This document shows, in pieces, positions 39,124-51,657 of a stretch of 64,000 nucleotides of DNA. Under the pieces are notes generated by a model. That model was not told the DNA's origin. It saw only the letters and a program-made list of their open reading frames with translations, and did no database searches. Source of the DNA: Sarcomyxa edulis (lineage: Eukaryota > Basidiomycota > Agaricomycetes > Agaricales > Mycenaceae); assembly GCA_009761415.1 (NCBI GenBank), contig QUOL01000003.1, positions 1,240,001-1,304,000 on the forward strand, read 5' to 3'. Each line of letters opens with the position of its first letter. Within the stretch, counting starts at the first letter, position 1. The position numbers and the translations under genes were made by a program.

Positions 39124-42099
39124 ATGTCAATAGCCTCTCCAGAACATAACTTCTCTGGCGCATTGGCAACATGGAGAGGTATTCTCATCTCCTCTGTTCA
39201 CCCAGCACACGCTCACTCTCAATAACTTAGACATCAACTTGTCTGAACTACAAAAAACCTTGGATGCCCAGGGCATAGAACTCGTTGACAATCAAAAGGA
39301 GAGCGTAGTTGGTCGCAAAGCTCTTGCAGACAAGACCAAAGGTGTGCATTTTCGGAATGAAAGTCGCGTAGACCATCTCACACAAGTCCACAGAGTTCAA
39401 AAAGATTCCAGACGACGAGAAGGTCGTCGCATTCAGAGGTTTATTGAAGGGTATGCCCGACGGATCAGTGCGCTCATAGTATCATCCTCTCAAAAGTTGA
39501 CTGGCAGCATATCAAACTGAGATTGACAACCTCACGAAACGGTCCAAAGCCTCTGAGAATGCTTTCCTGAACGTCTACAAGGTTCTAGCGGAAGCACCGG
39601 ACCCATACCCTCTTCTCGAGGCTGCGGTGGTGCGAATGCTTCTCCTCCGTCTTCGTGTTCCTATCGAAGCTGAGCTGTGATTTGCAGGACCAAACAGTCA
39701 AGGTAGCTGAAGCTCTGGAACTTGAAATCGAGTTACAGCGTCTACGCGACGAGAATGCAGAACTACGGAAACGCGTTGGCGAGGCTGCTAGCGTTGAGAC
39801 AGCTAGAAAGAAAGCGGAAGCGAAAGTGGAACAACTGGAACAGAAGGTGCGCTATTGATGTATCTCTACCTTGAACATACATATATCAATTGACATATAA
39901 ACAGATGGACGACATGATCCAGGAAAAGGTCGTTCAGAAGGAGAACGAGTTGAACGCTACATACGACGAGAAGCTGCGGAACTACGAGGAGCGGTGAGTG
40001 ACTAGTATCTCTTCAATCGAGAACAACATTCTTAAGGTCATCCGTACATAAGTGAACAAGATTTACAGCGTCAGGTATCACTCACCAAGAACCAACTTCG
40101 AGACCTTCGCATGTCCAATGATTCCAACCAGGCTAAACTCATCAATCACAGCTCTCGCCAAGGTACGTACTTTTGATCTTGCTCTCAAAACTATCTGCAC
40201 ATTATGACAAATCCTCATTGCAGACCAAGAGGTAGTGGCTAAACTGGCAGAAATGGACATGATTGTTGCAGACCTGGAACGTGCTAACAGTCGCGTGGCC
40301 ACCGTTGAGCGGCGGAATGTCAGTCGTTCTCACTCTACCATTCACGAAGCACGCTAAACATTGTTCCAGGAAATCTTGAGGGCTGAGATCGAATCAATGC
40401 GTAGTGGCAGCGACTCCAACGACCGGTCAGTAGCCCTTGTGATATTGCATCACTTACTGAACTGAGTATGATTTCTTACTTAGGGTCAAGGATCTAGAGA
40501 CACAAATATCCACCCTGGAAGCTGAATCCGAGAGGATGTCGCGAGTGTTGGAAACGCAAAAACTCTCTGCGTCTGAGACGGAGACAGCTGCGAAGAAAAG
40601 GTTTGATGAAATCTCGAAGGAACTCCAAAAGAAGGTCATCCTCATCGCCAATAGTCTCTCTCTCTCTCTCTCTCTCTTTATTGATTAGTTGCTTTCTCGC
40701 AGATCGTGGAGATAGACCAACTCAAACAAAGAATCAAACAATATGCAGATTATGATGAAATCAAGCGTGAACTAGAGATCATGAAGGTAAATGTTTTCTT
40801 GCCTACAAATTGACCCCTCCGTTCTCAATACTTTTAGTGCAGTATGTCGAATTCGCAGGTCTGGACGAGGAAGATCAAGACGACGACGACGACGACAACG
40901 AGCATCCTGGCGTACAACTTCCGAATCCCAATGCAGATAAAGCAAACGCTACGCAGGGGAATTCTCTCGAGGCTTTGCTCGCCACCAAAAACAAACGAAT
41001 TCTCGAAGAACTCACTAAATTCAGGGTATACAAACTTTGTCGTCGTTCTGTGGCATTTCTTGTCCGTCTGACCTGACTTTAACAGATCTTACACACCGAA
41101 CTCGAAGCATCATTACAAGCAGCTCAGGAGCAGCTATCGACGACGAGCTCGGAGTTGGAGAAGCAAAAGTTTTTGAACGAGAAACTCGAGAATGATCTTC
41201 TCTCTATGAATACAAACACCAACGCCAACGCCAACTCTCATAGAACGAACGGAGATGTTACTCCTTCTGATGGACCGTCGGATGTTTTGGCTGGCTTGGA
41301 TCTTGGTCGAAAGAATAGCGTATGATTCTCTCCTCCAATGCGTCGCTTCCTTCTGCCCCGAGTCTCATGTTTCTGCGTGGTTACAGGACTCAGCCTCTCG
41401 CAAGACACCAATACCATTCACCCCTTCGGCAGATACATCAATTCTACCTATCGTTACCAGCCAACGAGATCGATTTCGTCAACGTAATGCTGAACTCGAA
41501 GAAGTACGTCCCCGCTCTCGCTCTCTCCCCTTATTTGCAATCTGATTCTGATTCTGACTGCGACATGAAGGAGCTACGCAGACAATCCCAGATCATATCA
41601 GAGCTTCGTACCGAGATCAAAAGCCTACAAGCCGATAACCTGAAACTCTACGAAAAAGTGCGGTATATGCAGAGTTACCGAGAAGAGGCTGCTGGTTCTA
41701 GGCCGCTCACTTCGCAGCTCAATCCGTTGCCTGCGCTTCCTGGTGGCGGTGGCGGTGGAGAGCGTTCTGATGACATGGGCAAGTACCGTGCGAGGTATGA
41801 AGAGTCGATGAATCCTTTCGAGGCTTTTCGTGGTCGAGTGAGTTTCCCTCACCCAGCCGTCAACGAGACTTCTTTTTGCTTAGCTGATGATTGTGGCTGT
41901 ACAGGAAGCGACAAGGGCGTACCAGAATCTCAACCCTATAGAACGGGGAGTGTTGGTCCTCACCAGGAATATCCTGGGTAATCGTCGTGCTCGGACTTTC
42001 TTCATCTTTTACGCGCTTGCTCTTCATCTCCTCGTCATGTTCACTACTTACGAGTGTACCGCCACGTCGGGTGGACAGCCTGTTCCTTACAGCGGATGA
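39124..42099 (+). CDS. COY1: Golgi membrane coiled-coil protein CASP / COY1
   Basis: Tail-anchored golgin that acts in retrograde transport within the Golgi. About 14 exons, start at 39124 ([18 protein letters not shown], then [18 protein letters not shown]). The body is coiled coil ([59 protein letters not shown]). An acidic linker [14 protein letters not shown] follows. The C-terminal CASP domain has [30 protein letters not shown] and [16 protein letters not shown], then the single membrane segment [20 protein letters not shown] before a short lumenal end. The domain order is diagnostic for CASP/CUX1-type proteins. A (TC)n microsatellite at 40655-40677 lies in an intron. Confidence 0.93.
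40655..40677 (+). repeat. (TC)n microsatellite in a CASP intron
   Basis: Uninterrupted TC dinucleotides, about 11.5 units, just upstream of the acceptor at about 40700. It lengthens the polypyrimidine tract of that intron and may vary between strains. Confidence 0.9.
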
Positions 42100-42343
42100 T
42101 CATGATATATACCAGTGGACTGACTATTAATTGGGTTTGAGTTATGATAAGTGATGTATTATACATTATGAAAAGGGCAATGGGCGGACGATGTTCGAAC
42201 ATGCTACCCAGCATATATAGTCCTTTATTTATGAAGGTTTCTTTTACTCCGGTGGAATGTCAATGCGCGGTCTACAGCGTCAAGAACGGGTTTCATCGCC
42301 TGCAGAACGGAGAGGCATCAGAGTCAGAAATTGACAGGCTTCA

Positions 42344-44621
42344 CTAGATACGCACGATTTCTACCCGAGTAGGATCTACGCCCTCCGTCTGGGCTGCCCG
42401 TATCAATGCATGGACCTTTTCAGGCGTCTTACTAAGATATCCAATCATCTTTGCCGCTTTCGCGGCTCTCTGAGCTGGTGTGGCCACGTTTACCGTCTGC
42501 AGTACTTCGGCTGGGGCTGGGTACATGGAAGACCAGAATTGGCGTAGGAATTCATTCGCGGCCGTCTGGCATGTTGTCATTTGGCGGAACAGACCCTCCG
42601 GTATATCATCTAACGAAACCGATTAGTCTTCCAAGGCTTCCGCGGAGATGGAGATGTACAGACTCTTTCGTGTTTTGACATCTAAACGTGCAGAGACGTT
42701 TTGGGTCATGGAAAGAAGGGCTGCATCACTTGGTTTTCGGTCGACTTTGAGCTGGAACAGAGGTGTAAATGTTTGATCTAAGAGTATCGTGATTTGCTAA
42801 CCTGGCTCAAGTTGGACTCCCAGTTGTCCAAATTGACTTTCGTTTCTCGAATGATCGCCTTGATGTCCAAGTTCTAAGGTCCAGCCGTGAGTGAAGTGAC
42901 GCGGTAGAAAAGAGTATATGCTACCTGCTTCCCTTCCCCGTCAGACACCGCAAGGCTTGCCATCCGACCTTCAAAATATCTCTGTCTGTCCTGCATCTCA
43001 AGCAGGATACCCGCTGAAGCTTCTGGATCGTGTAGGTCATCTAGATCTATCGTTTCGTACAAGCTCTCCTAGGCAGTAATATGAGTAAGCGCACAGTCAA
43101 CATGACAAACGAGATGAATACCTCTCCCGTATCTGTGCGCCGCCGTTTCGCTGCTGGTATATCGCCACTGCTCTTAATCAGATATCTTGACCAGAGCTCA
43201 GGTATGATGTGATGCTTACAGAGCAGCATTCAGCAGTCTTTCAGAATGTTCGTTAAACTTTCGTATCAGCGGCAGTGCACCTCGTTGCCGGCCAGGTTGC
43301 ATCGTTATGTCTCGTTCGTTCCCAGTCTGACTCGTCGGTGAGAATCGTATATCTTCAACGGTCAAAGAATGAACTATTACCTCTCCGTGATCCTCCAATG
43401 TGGCACCAAGATCTACAAAGATATCCACGCCATCGGTTCGTTGGCGACGTGGTTCCAGTTCTAGACATTAAGAATGAGTAAAGATAATTTAGCGAATATA
43501 GCCATATACACGCACCGTCGTCGTCTTTCTCTAGATATTTATCAAGGATAGGATCGGCGCGAACGACGTGTTGAGTAGCGGAAGAACGGATGGAAGCACG
43601 ATGAGCGTTGAATAGTTTCGATTGGAAATATCGCTTCCAGAAATCCTCTTCGGACAACTTGTATCAAACATTTAACGGGACTGGAAAAAGGCTGGTAAAA
43701 ACATGGAGTAGCATGCATACTTTATTCGGAACGTTATCGCTATAAGCCTTCGCTACAACAGGATACTCGTCAAATATATCATGAACCAACTGTGGCGTTA
43801 TGCGAATCTTGATTTCGCCGCCTTCAACGGTTTCGGGACGAGGATCGACCAATTGGCCCGGCTTTCCTTTTCGTTGACTTTCAGAAGCGGCCTGAGCCAC
43901 AAGTAGATGCTTGTTTTCCGAGCAACACGTCAGTCACATAGATATCAGACAAGTGCAAGATGATGATCACCTCTCGCCCGTCCCAAAACTCAGCTTCAGT
44001 GATCTGGCCACTCATTACGAGCTCGCGATGGAGCTTTCCCAAATCAGGATTGCTCATTAAGACAGTTTTTCGAAGGCGGAAGTCGCTTGCAGGACCATTT
44101 CCAACAATGACAGGTGTGGTAGCTCTTGTACTAGCGATTGACTCTGCTCTTGACGTAGACGCGCGCGAATGAGATATGATGGGTCTTGGTGTGGTCACAT
44201 TGGGAGCTGGAACAGGAAGGACAGGAGCTGCTAGAGGAGGTCTGGGTGTAATATCTAGAGCGCCACGGTTGCGACTTATGATACTGGTGAGTTCTTTCTT
44301 GAAAGTATCGCGTTCGATGTGGGCGGCAGGTTGGGCAGACGTGAAAGTGAAGTTATGACCCGTGTCATCGCCTACTACTCCAAGTTTTAATCGAACCTGT
44401 GCAGAACCTTCCTTGCTACAAAAGAGAGCTTGAACAAAGGTAAGTATACACGCCTAAGAAATTGAGAGGCTAAATCACGAACAAGCTGCCTCAGAGTAAG
44501 CCACACGAACAGATGGTGCTTTCTTTCCATCCTGAGTCCATTGAAGATGTGTGTCGGTGAGTTCCAAGAAACCTGGTGCTTTCTTGTAAGATGCCTTGGC
44601 CGTACAAACTAGAGCAGGCAT
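42344..44621 (-). CDS. TFB1: General transcription factor TFIIH subunit TFB1 (p62)
   Basis: Core TFIIH subunit in transcription initiation and nucleotide-excision repair. Minus-strand exons: the start ATG at 44619-44621 opens a PH-like domain (MPALVCTAKASYKKAPGFLE, LQWTQDGKKAPSVRVAYSE). Two BSD domains follow: NPDLGKLHRELVMSGQITEA with EFWDGRE near 44.0 kb, and RITPQLVHDIFDEYPVVAKA with EEDFWKRYFQSKLFNAHRAS near 43.6-43.8 kb. The C-terminal exons are helical, ending EIVRI at TAG 42344-42346. PH plus two BSD domains is the p62 architecture. The gene converges on CASP (245 bp between stops) and is divergent from the phosphatase at 44719, with only 97 bp between ATGs. Confidence 0.92.
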
Positions 44622-44718
44622 AAAAAGCTTTTCGCCCAAAGTGAAAGAGGCCGAGGACAAGGACAAGGCATTTACGCGTCGACGGAGATTGAAAATTTAT
44701 CCCTTTCCTCCATCTCTC
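44622..44718. promoter_or_regulatory. 97-bp divergent promoter, TFB1 / HAD phosphatase
   Basis: Only 97 bp separate the two ATGs. No TATA box is visible; one side is CT-rich near 44695-44718. The two genes must share most promoter DNA, and their 5' leaders may overlap. Confidence 0.6.
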
Positions 44719-45775
44719 ATGTCGACTGTTCAGAGACAACTCATCGTTTTCGACTTTGACTGGTTGGTTGCTATCCAGAATGTATCTCATAATGCTCAAA
44801 ATACCATTCACTAGGTCCATGGCCGACCAGGACAGCGACAGGTGGATATTTGAAGTCTTGGCGCCTGATATCCGTCGAAAGATGGAGAATCTCAAAAATG
44901 AAATCCAATGGACCGATCTCGTGTAAGGGCATTCGAATGGTGTACTGCCACCATTATTTCGCGTTTACCTTCGTCGGGATGAAGCGCACAGTGTCTCCAA
45001 GAAATCCACGCTCGAGCAATAACCAGGGAGCAGATCGAACACACTCTGCAAATAATGCCATTCGTACGTCCTCAAAGGGGAGTGCCCAACGCATCATACC
45101 TATAGACCTTCTCTGTGTATAGCATCCTGCGATGGCTCGTGCTATCACAAACACGAAGGCGGCTGGCAGAACAACATTCTTCTGCTTGTCCAATGCTAAC
45201 GCTGTGTTCATCTCCACCATTCTCAAAGTAAGTTCCTACACACGTTCTCATCTTGATCCTGCATCTCACGATAATATAGTCTAAAGGTCTATATGACCTA
45301 TTCGAAGAAATCGTCACAAATCGTGCCGAATGGGATCCTTCTGGATTACTCGTCGTTCGTCGAAAAATAGACCCAAGCGGTCCTCAGCATAAATGCCGTA
45401 TAGGATGCAGTCCTAACATGTGCAAGGGTCTGTAGCCGTTTTTGAAAATGCTTCTCTACGATCTGATGGCAGAGATGCAGGAGAAGAACTGGAAGCCTTT
45501 CTCGAAAGACACACTCCTGCGTACGACCGTGTCGTCTACGTGGGAGACGGAACCAACGATTTCTGCCCCATTTTACGACTGAGAAGGTTCGATTTGCCCT
45601 TGTCACCAATCCGCTTGCATCTCACATGTTCTTTAGCCAAGACATGGCCCTGTGCAGAAGCTTTGGCGGCCTCCGAAAACGTATCTTGAAAGAAGGCAAG
45701 GAACTCGGTCTCAAATGTGAAGTCAAATACTGGGAGCACGCATGGGAAGTCGAAGAGATTTTCAACAAGTTGTAA
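44719..45775 (+). CDS. HAD-superfamily phosphatase, PHOSPHO1/2-like
   Basis: Small-molecule phosphatase; animal relatives act on pyridoxal phosphate, phosphocholine or phosphoethanolamine. Exons join to IVFDFDWSMADQDSDRWIFE, VAQCLQEIHARAITREQIEH, TLQIMPFHPAMARA, FFCLSNANAVFISTIL, then YVGDGTNDFCPILRLR and a C-terminal EIFNKL with TAA at 45773-45775. Motif I is DFDWS, where classic HAD enzymes have DxDxT; motif IV is GDGTND. One acceptor (GATGAAG before CGCACAG near 44988) was chosen because only it keeps the conserved frame. The physiological substrate in fungi is not settled. It shares a 97-bp promoter with TFB1. Confidence 0.88.
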
Positions 45776-46110
45776 TCGCGCTCATGTCAATTGCGAGTCG
45801 GTTCTCTGAGACACAGATCATTAGATAGAATAAATAATACGAATCTGCAATCGTTCAGTATTTTTTGTAAAACAGTATATGCCAATGCAGGAGATATACA
45901 ATGGAATCTGAGTCCATAGTACTAAAGCAAGGACGTGACACGAAGAATGCATTTGACCACAGCCCGGTGGTTTCTTCGAGAAAAAACATGTGCAGATTTA
46001 TGAATTGTGAAGAGGGTAAGAAGATTGGAGAGGGGAGGGGGAAAATGGGTTTCAACACACAAGAAAAAGCAAATATGAAGAAATACGTATACCGGCCATC
46101 ATCTTCATCT

Positions 46111-49100
46111 TCATCTTGGCCACAAGTCCATCCCGTTACCTCTTCTCCCGTCTTTAGGTTGTTGCGAAGCATCCTGCGTTGTGAATGGATTGCGCTGTTG
46201 AGTCGTAGTTGTCGCCGGCCCCGACGATATGACTGAAGCACCGTAGAATGATGGTGGAACCGCTTGTGCAGGAGGAGCAACAGCGTGCCGAGCAGTCAGA
46301 GCAGGATGCGTCGTCGAGGAACCCACCGCTGGGGTATACGACTGATATTGATCAGGCTGCATAGGAGCATACATCGTTCCCATGTCCGTCCTCCTATCCA
46401 AGGACTCAAATGCCGACGCCGGTGTTTGCTGTTGCGCGTACGTCGCAGCATAACGATTCCCTGACGTTGTCGAATTGCTACTGTAAGCCTGCGGTGGACT
46501 GGATATCACACCTGTAGCACCATAAAGCGCACTTGACCCATCGTTGCGAGCCGCCGAGCGAACATTCGACATCACAACATCCCTTCTACTATCATCATCC
46601 ACCACGATATTCTGCGGATTATACGAATGCGAAAGCTTCGAGGGAGGTGGCGGGTATCGGTTCGTATTAGTCGTTTGCCCCCAACCCGTAAGACCAGACG
46701 CCGCTGCCATCTCAGCCTGCTGTTGCAGGTATTCCAATTGAGGGTATGGTTGGGCAGCACTCGGCTTCCCAGCCTGCCGGCGTTCCCATTCCCTCATCGC
46801 ATCATCCCTATTCAACACGGGCGTCAGGGCATTTCTGCCGGCGATAACATCTTGGTTCATATGCTGCAGTCGCGCAAGCGCAGGCGGAACAGTGTCCATC
46901 TGGTTGATGGTGTTAGCTCGAGCACGGGAATTGGGATAATACGAGCTGGACGGCACATTAGGATTCAGATGGGCAGACGCGTTCAATCCGGTCCCTGAAG
47001 CTTGATTGGAATACTGCGGGACCGAATTGCTAACGCTCAGCTGACCAGCGGATGTCTGGTGTGTGAGCCCACGATGGCCAGATTGCAAGGGTTGCTGACT
47101 GACAGCATACTGAGCTTGCTGCTGCTGCTGCTGTTGACTATATGCAGTGGATGTCGAGTCTTGATGAACCGGGTATGTCGACGTCTGCTGTTGCTGTTGT
47201 TGTTGGTGCTGGTGCTGACTCTGTTGTGTGATGTATGGATTATTTCGGTAAGTATTAGCCTGCGACTGAGCTTGCGCAGTATAAGCTTGGTGCTGTGCAA
47301 GATGTTGGTTGTATGTTGTCGCATCCTGGTATGGTCTTGTCCCTTTTGGCTGAGATGGGACGAGACCCCCATAGGGTCGCTTGGGATCTGTCCCAGAGCT
47401 CAGCGACGGCGTTGGCATTTGCTGCCCGATGCTGTCAGGCTATTGGTTCACCATGTCAGACCCATATCGCTACCTAGGAAATGGCAAGTGGACAACGCAC
47501 AACGAAGGGCTTCGTGAACTTTTCCCCGGTGATGAATGGGTGCAGCCTAGCCTGTTGAGGCGTCCAGCGCGTAACGGGATTCAGGTTCAAGAGTCCCTGG
47601 CAAAAGTCGATGAAAGACGCTCGGTTGTTCAATTCTTCAGATGCAGTATTAGCTATCCATCCCACATGAAGAGTTAGAAAGATTTGATGTGCACCTTTTT
47701 CCATTTCGTGACCTTGTCTCGAAGATGATTTGAATGTCGGCATAGGCGCGGTGTTGATGATATCCGGCAAAGACGTGGCCTTGAAGTACTGTTTACCAGG
47801 CTGCTCGTTCGTGTTATGCTCTCGCGAATACTGCTCCAGACTCTTCAGTCTATATTTCTTGTCGTTCTGGTTCGTATGCGGGTTCCAGACGTCAAACGAG
47901 TCGAAGAACTGATTCGTTTGCTTTCCAGTGTTAAGCATGCTTAGTGGAGGCATCCTGTGAATAGATTATGCTATCAGGGAGACGTAGACACTAGAAGAAG
48001 ACGAGGGACGTACCCAAGCATCTCGATAATCCGCGTAAGCTGATTATACTCGCTCGTACCGGGGAACAAAGGAAGACCGAGGAAGAGCTCAACGGCTATA
48101 CAGCCCAAGGACCACATATCAATACCAGCCGTATACGGCATTCCCAAAAGCACTTCTGGTGACCGATAGAACCTCGATTGGATGTACGTGTAGACCGTCT
48201 GTTGCTCGTGACAAGCCGAACCGAAATCAATGACCTTGATTTGTGGTGATTGAAGTCTGCCGAGTTGTAAGTTGAAATGAAAATGATCAGTTAAGATAGC
48301 GTAGAGGGTAATCAGAACAGACTCACGATTTCAGAAGTATATTCTCGGGTTTCAGATCGCAATGTATCAGGTGCGCGTCTTTCAGCACTTGCATTGCGTC
48401 TAGTAACTGTGCCATGAAGACCTTGACGAGCTGTGTACTTAGGCCTTGGAATTGATTTTGCTTGATGAGTTCGTAGAGATTGGACGAGAGAAGTTCGAAG
48501 ACGAGACAAAGATGACTCCGATGGATAAATGAATCTCGCAAGCGAAGAATATGGTGTTCGTCGTTCGGATCCCATCTATCGTTCAGCTGACAAAGAAGAC
48601 CATGCATGTAAGTAATTGATGCTTCGAAAGACGGAGACAGCGAGAAGAGAAGCAGACAAGAGATTTGGAGCAACAAGATGTCGAACATAGGAAAGGGAAC
48701 GTACGAGCTGAAGAATGTTGACTTCCATCATACTCTGATTGAAATATGCAGGCTTGTTTTTGACGACCTTGACGGCCACAATCTCGTGAGTCTTCATATT
48801 TTGGCACTTCACCACTTGACCAAACGTCCCCTGACCCAAGACATCAAGAATCAAATACCTAACACATTGTCAGATACGTCATGTAGCGCGAAAAAGAGAA
48901 AAAAACGCACTTGTGTCCCTCTTCCGTACCTAGCCAATCGTTTACATAGAGGATATAATCATAATCATCATTATCGTAGCCTTCGTTGTGAACGGGCTTG
49001 CTCGGTTTGGTCAATACCCTCCGAGGATTATGTGTAGATTCGTATCGGAACTGGGGATTGCAGATATGGTATGTCTCCAAGATGTTGGTCGTCAATTGTC

Positions 49101-50353
49101 TGAGGGGCTACATTTTGGTTGTTTAGTATGATAGACGAAACGGAATGAGCGTCGAGGGAACATACAGAAAGGTAGACACCCGTTGAGTCCATACGTCGCC
49201 CTGCTGGCTGTATATCAAGACGAGGTTGGATGTCACGAGCATCACGGACGCGCCGGAAGCCCGAAGCACGCCTTTTCTGTGGAGGCATTTGGACATCCAT
49301 GGGTTCGTCTTTCGGGTAGTATTGTGATGCTGGACTGTGAGAAGTCTGCATGTAGGAGAGAGGAGTGTTTGGACTGGAGCGAACAGGCACATGGTGACCT
49401 TGCAGCTGCGACGAAGTATGAGGATGAGGGCTTGCACTCGTGTCCATCGCGTAAGATGATGATGGGTAGAGTGGTGTCTGTTGTTGCTGCTGCTGTTGAG
49501 GGGAATAGGGAGAAGAGATGGTGATGGGTGGAGTCATCCCTTCGGATTTTACTTGTGAGCTGGTGCGGGTATGTGAGTGATAAGCAGGTGGTGGAATCCG
49601 TTGATCAGTTTGCTGCTGATGGCCGTATGAGTATGTAGACGTTGCCGGCGGATATTGGGTTTGGGGTGAGTAAGGATCTAGAAGAGAGGCCGAAGTTGGG
49701 GTATGGGCAGTACGCATGGGGGAGCGCGGTGCTACTCTTGACGCATTTGGGTCATGAGAAACCATAGTCTGTGCTCGCTTCGGGGGTTGAGTGCCGCTGC
49801 CACTGTAATACATGTCGGATGTATATGGATCTGCTGTGGGTGGTGCAATGGGACTGCTGAGTGATTGTGGTTGATATCCAACACTGGAAGGATAAAACGA
49901 ATTAGACCCGGACTGCGAGTGCTGCCTCGACCCTGAGACGCTCTGGTTATCGTGACTGAACCCTGCAACCTCCAAATCTTCTGGCTGGTGGTGCCGCCGC
50001 CCACGAGAAGAGCTCGAGTTGGTGGTGCCGCCAAGCGACGCGCTGCGGGCTAGTTGGTTCTGGCCAGTTGAAAGATATTGCGAAGAAGATAGAGCGAGTT
50101 GTTGATCCTGATCAAGGAGTTGTGAGATGCGAGACTGTCTAGGAGATTGTTGAATGGGTGGGATGCGCTGCTGAGCTGGAGGTGGCGGAGGTGGTGGACC
50201 TCCAGGATAAAGATAGGAAGCCTGAGCAGCGTGTGCTGCCTGTGCAGAAGATGATAGAGAATCGAGAGTATGGTGTGGTTGGTGAGTTTGCCAACGAGGA
50301 AGATCAAAGCTTTCGTTGGGATCAGCCATGTACGCCAGTTCAGCTTCCGACAT
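46111..50353 (-). CDS. YAK1: Dual-specificity kinase YAK1 (DYRK family)
   Basis: Ser/Thr/Tyr kinase acting in the glucose/PKA stress response, moving between cytoplasm and nucleus. The start at 50351-50353 ([17 protein letters not shown]) opens a 420-residue low-complexity N-terminus rich in Ser/Pro/Gln. The catalytic domain has [46 protein letters not shown], the autophosphorylated activation-loop motif YTY ([20 protein letters not shown]) and [15 protein letters not shown]. The NAPA/DYRK-homology segment just before it is [10 protein letters not shown]...[10 protein letters not shown]. The C-terminal exon (46111-47418) is Gln-rich ([20 protein letters not shown]). Length and layout match YAK1. 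Upstream of the start is a repetitive GATGAGAACGA region (50390-50460). Confidence 0.94.
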
Positions 50354-50809
50354 GAGAAGTAACTTTGAGTATTCGTCACGGCGGCGACAACGATGAGAAC
50401 GACGTTGCGAACGATGAGAACGATGAGCACGATGTCGAGCACGTCGAGCACGTCGAAGGCTGGCAGTGAGCAGCAATGAGCGCTGCAGGTCAAGGGGTGT
50501 TCTTCAGGGACAATCGATCCACGATGCAATCACAGAATTCGACTTCAACTCAAAACTCAACACACAACTTTCAATCTGCCACTTCCGACTGCGCTCAGGC
50601 TATGCACAAAATATATACAGAACTGCGCCCTTTTTTTTGCAATTTTTATAGCCATTTTTCGACCATCCGATGCAAATCTGTTGACACTTGAACCTGAGGC
50701 ACTCGGTGAGGCCAGCCAGATGACTTGAAGTTGTACTCGGAAGCGATAGCAACTCTATCATAATAAGCTGTAGAGATAGCGTAACGTACGTGCTTCCTGT
50801 CGCCTGTCC

Positions 50810-51368
50810 TCACACCTGATTCTCCAATTCTTTCAACTTCCCAACTATCCCTTTCTCTATCTCAAACAATAACGCTGGCCCTTGTCCCATTCCCAGGTAC
50901 GCCGGGGGTACATCCACTGACAGGAATATCTGTTTCTTAAAGCGTCTAGCTGTTTGGGTCATCAGCCTGCATGCCATCATCCTATATGTATGGGGAACCT
51001 TACCTAACCGCTGTGCCATCGATAGTGCAACATCAGAGCTTGATGATCTAAACAACGATGTAGCAGGAGCCGCCTTACAAAGAGGGCATATGGTCAGAAT
51101 CGCACACCAACTCAAACTATGAAAAGACCACTAGACGTACCGCGACGTTGCCATTCGCAGGCATGGCACAAGCCCAATCTCTGCATAGATTCCCTTGCAT
51201 GGGAGCCTTGGCTACATCTTCAGCCATGTTCTCAGTCGTACCTACCCATAACATATAGGAGTCCACCATCCGCGTAACCTGCAGTGCAACTGCCGGTAAA
51301 GACGAATCTGAGGGAGAGATATATTTGGTTTCCACTGTTATTGCAGCGGGCTTCAAGTTGGAGGTCAT
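50810..51368 (-). CDS. PSMG4: Proteasome assembly chaperone 4
   Basis: Small chaperone that helps build the 20S proteasome alpha ring. Three exons: 51141-51368, a middle exon from about 51077, and a last one ending at TGA 50810-50812. The joins give NGNVA then AAPATSLFRSS, and MAQRLA then RRFKKQIFLSVDVPPAYLG. The conserved end is GQGPALLFEIEKGIVGKLKE. The length (about 145 residues) and the pattern "WVG...NMAED...P..SLF" fit PSMG4/Pba4-type chaperones. It lies between YAK1 and the hydrolase at 51658, all on the minus strand. Confidence 0.85.
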
Positions 51369-51657
51369 GGCTGCGTCAAGGCGTCAAGGTTGCACTGAAT
51401 AGCAAAGATGACTCCGTTTTCACCGCTGACGGTCAAATCTAAAAGCAAAGACTAGTGTACGAAGGGATATATGGTTGATGGACGTGGTCGATTGCAGGGC
51501 AGTTATAATTATCTCGACGCGTCTAACAATTTTATTTGCATCCGGAGGCAAGCTCCTGCTGAGGGTCCATGAACGGTCAAACTCTAGTGCACAAGTATTC
51601 TTGACTGGCGTAGTACATTCTATGTAAATCATGAAAACGGTCGTAAGATCATAATAC

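Noticed and set aside
46627..47517. Long plus-strand frames opposite the YAK1 C-terminus
   Set aside because: They are shadows of the Gln-rich repeat coding on the minus strand (CAG/CTG runs read as Leu-rich).
49183..49524. Plus-strand frame opposite YAK1
   Set aside because: Antisense to a clear exon; no own motif.
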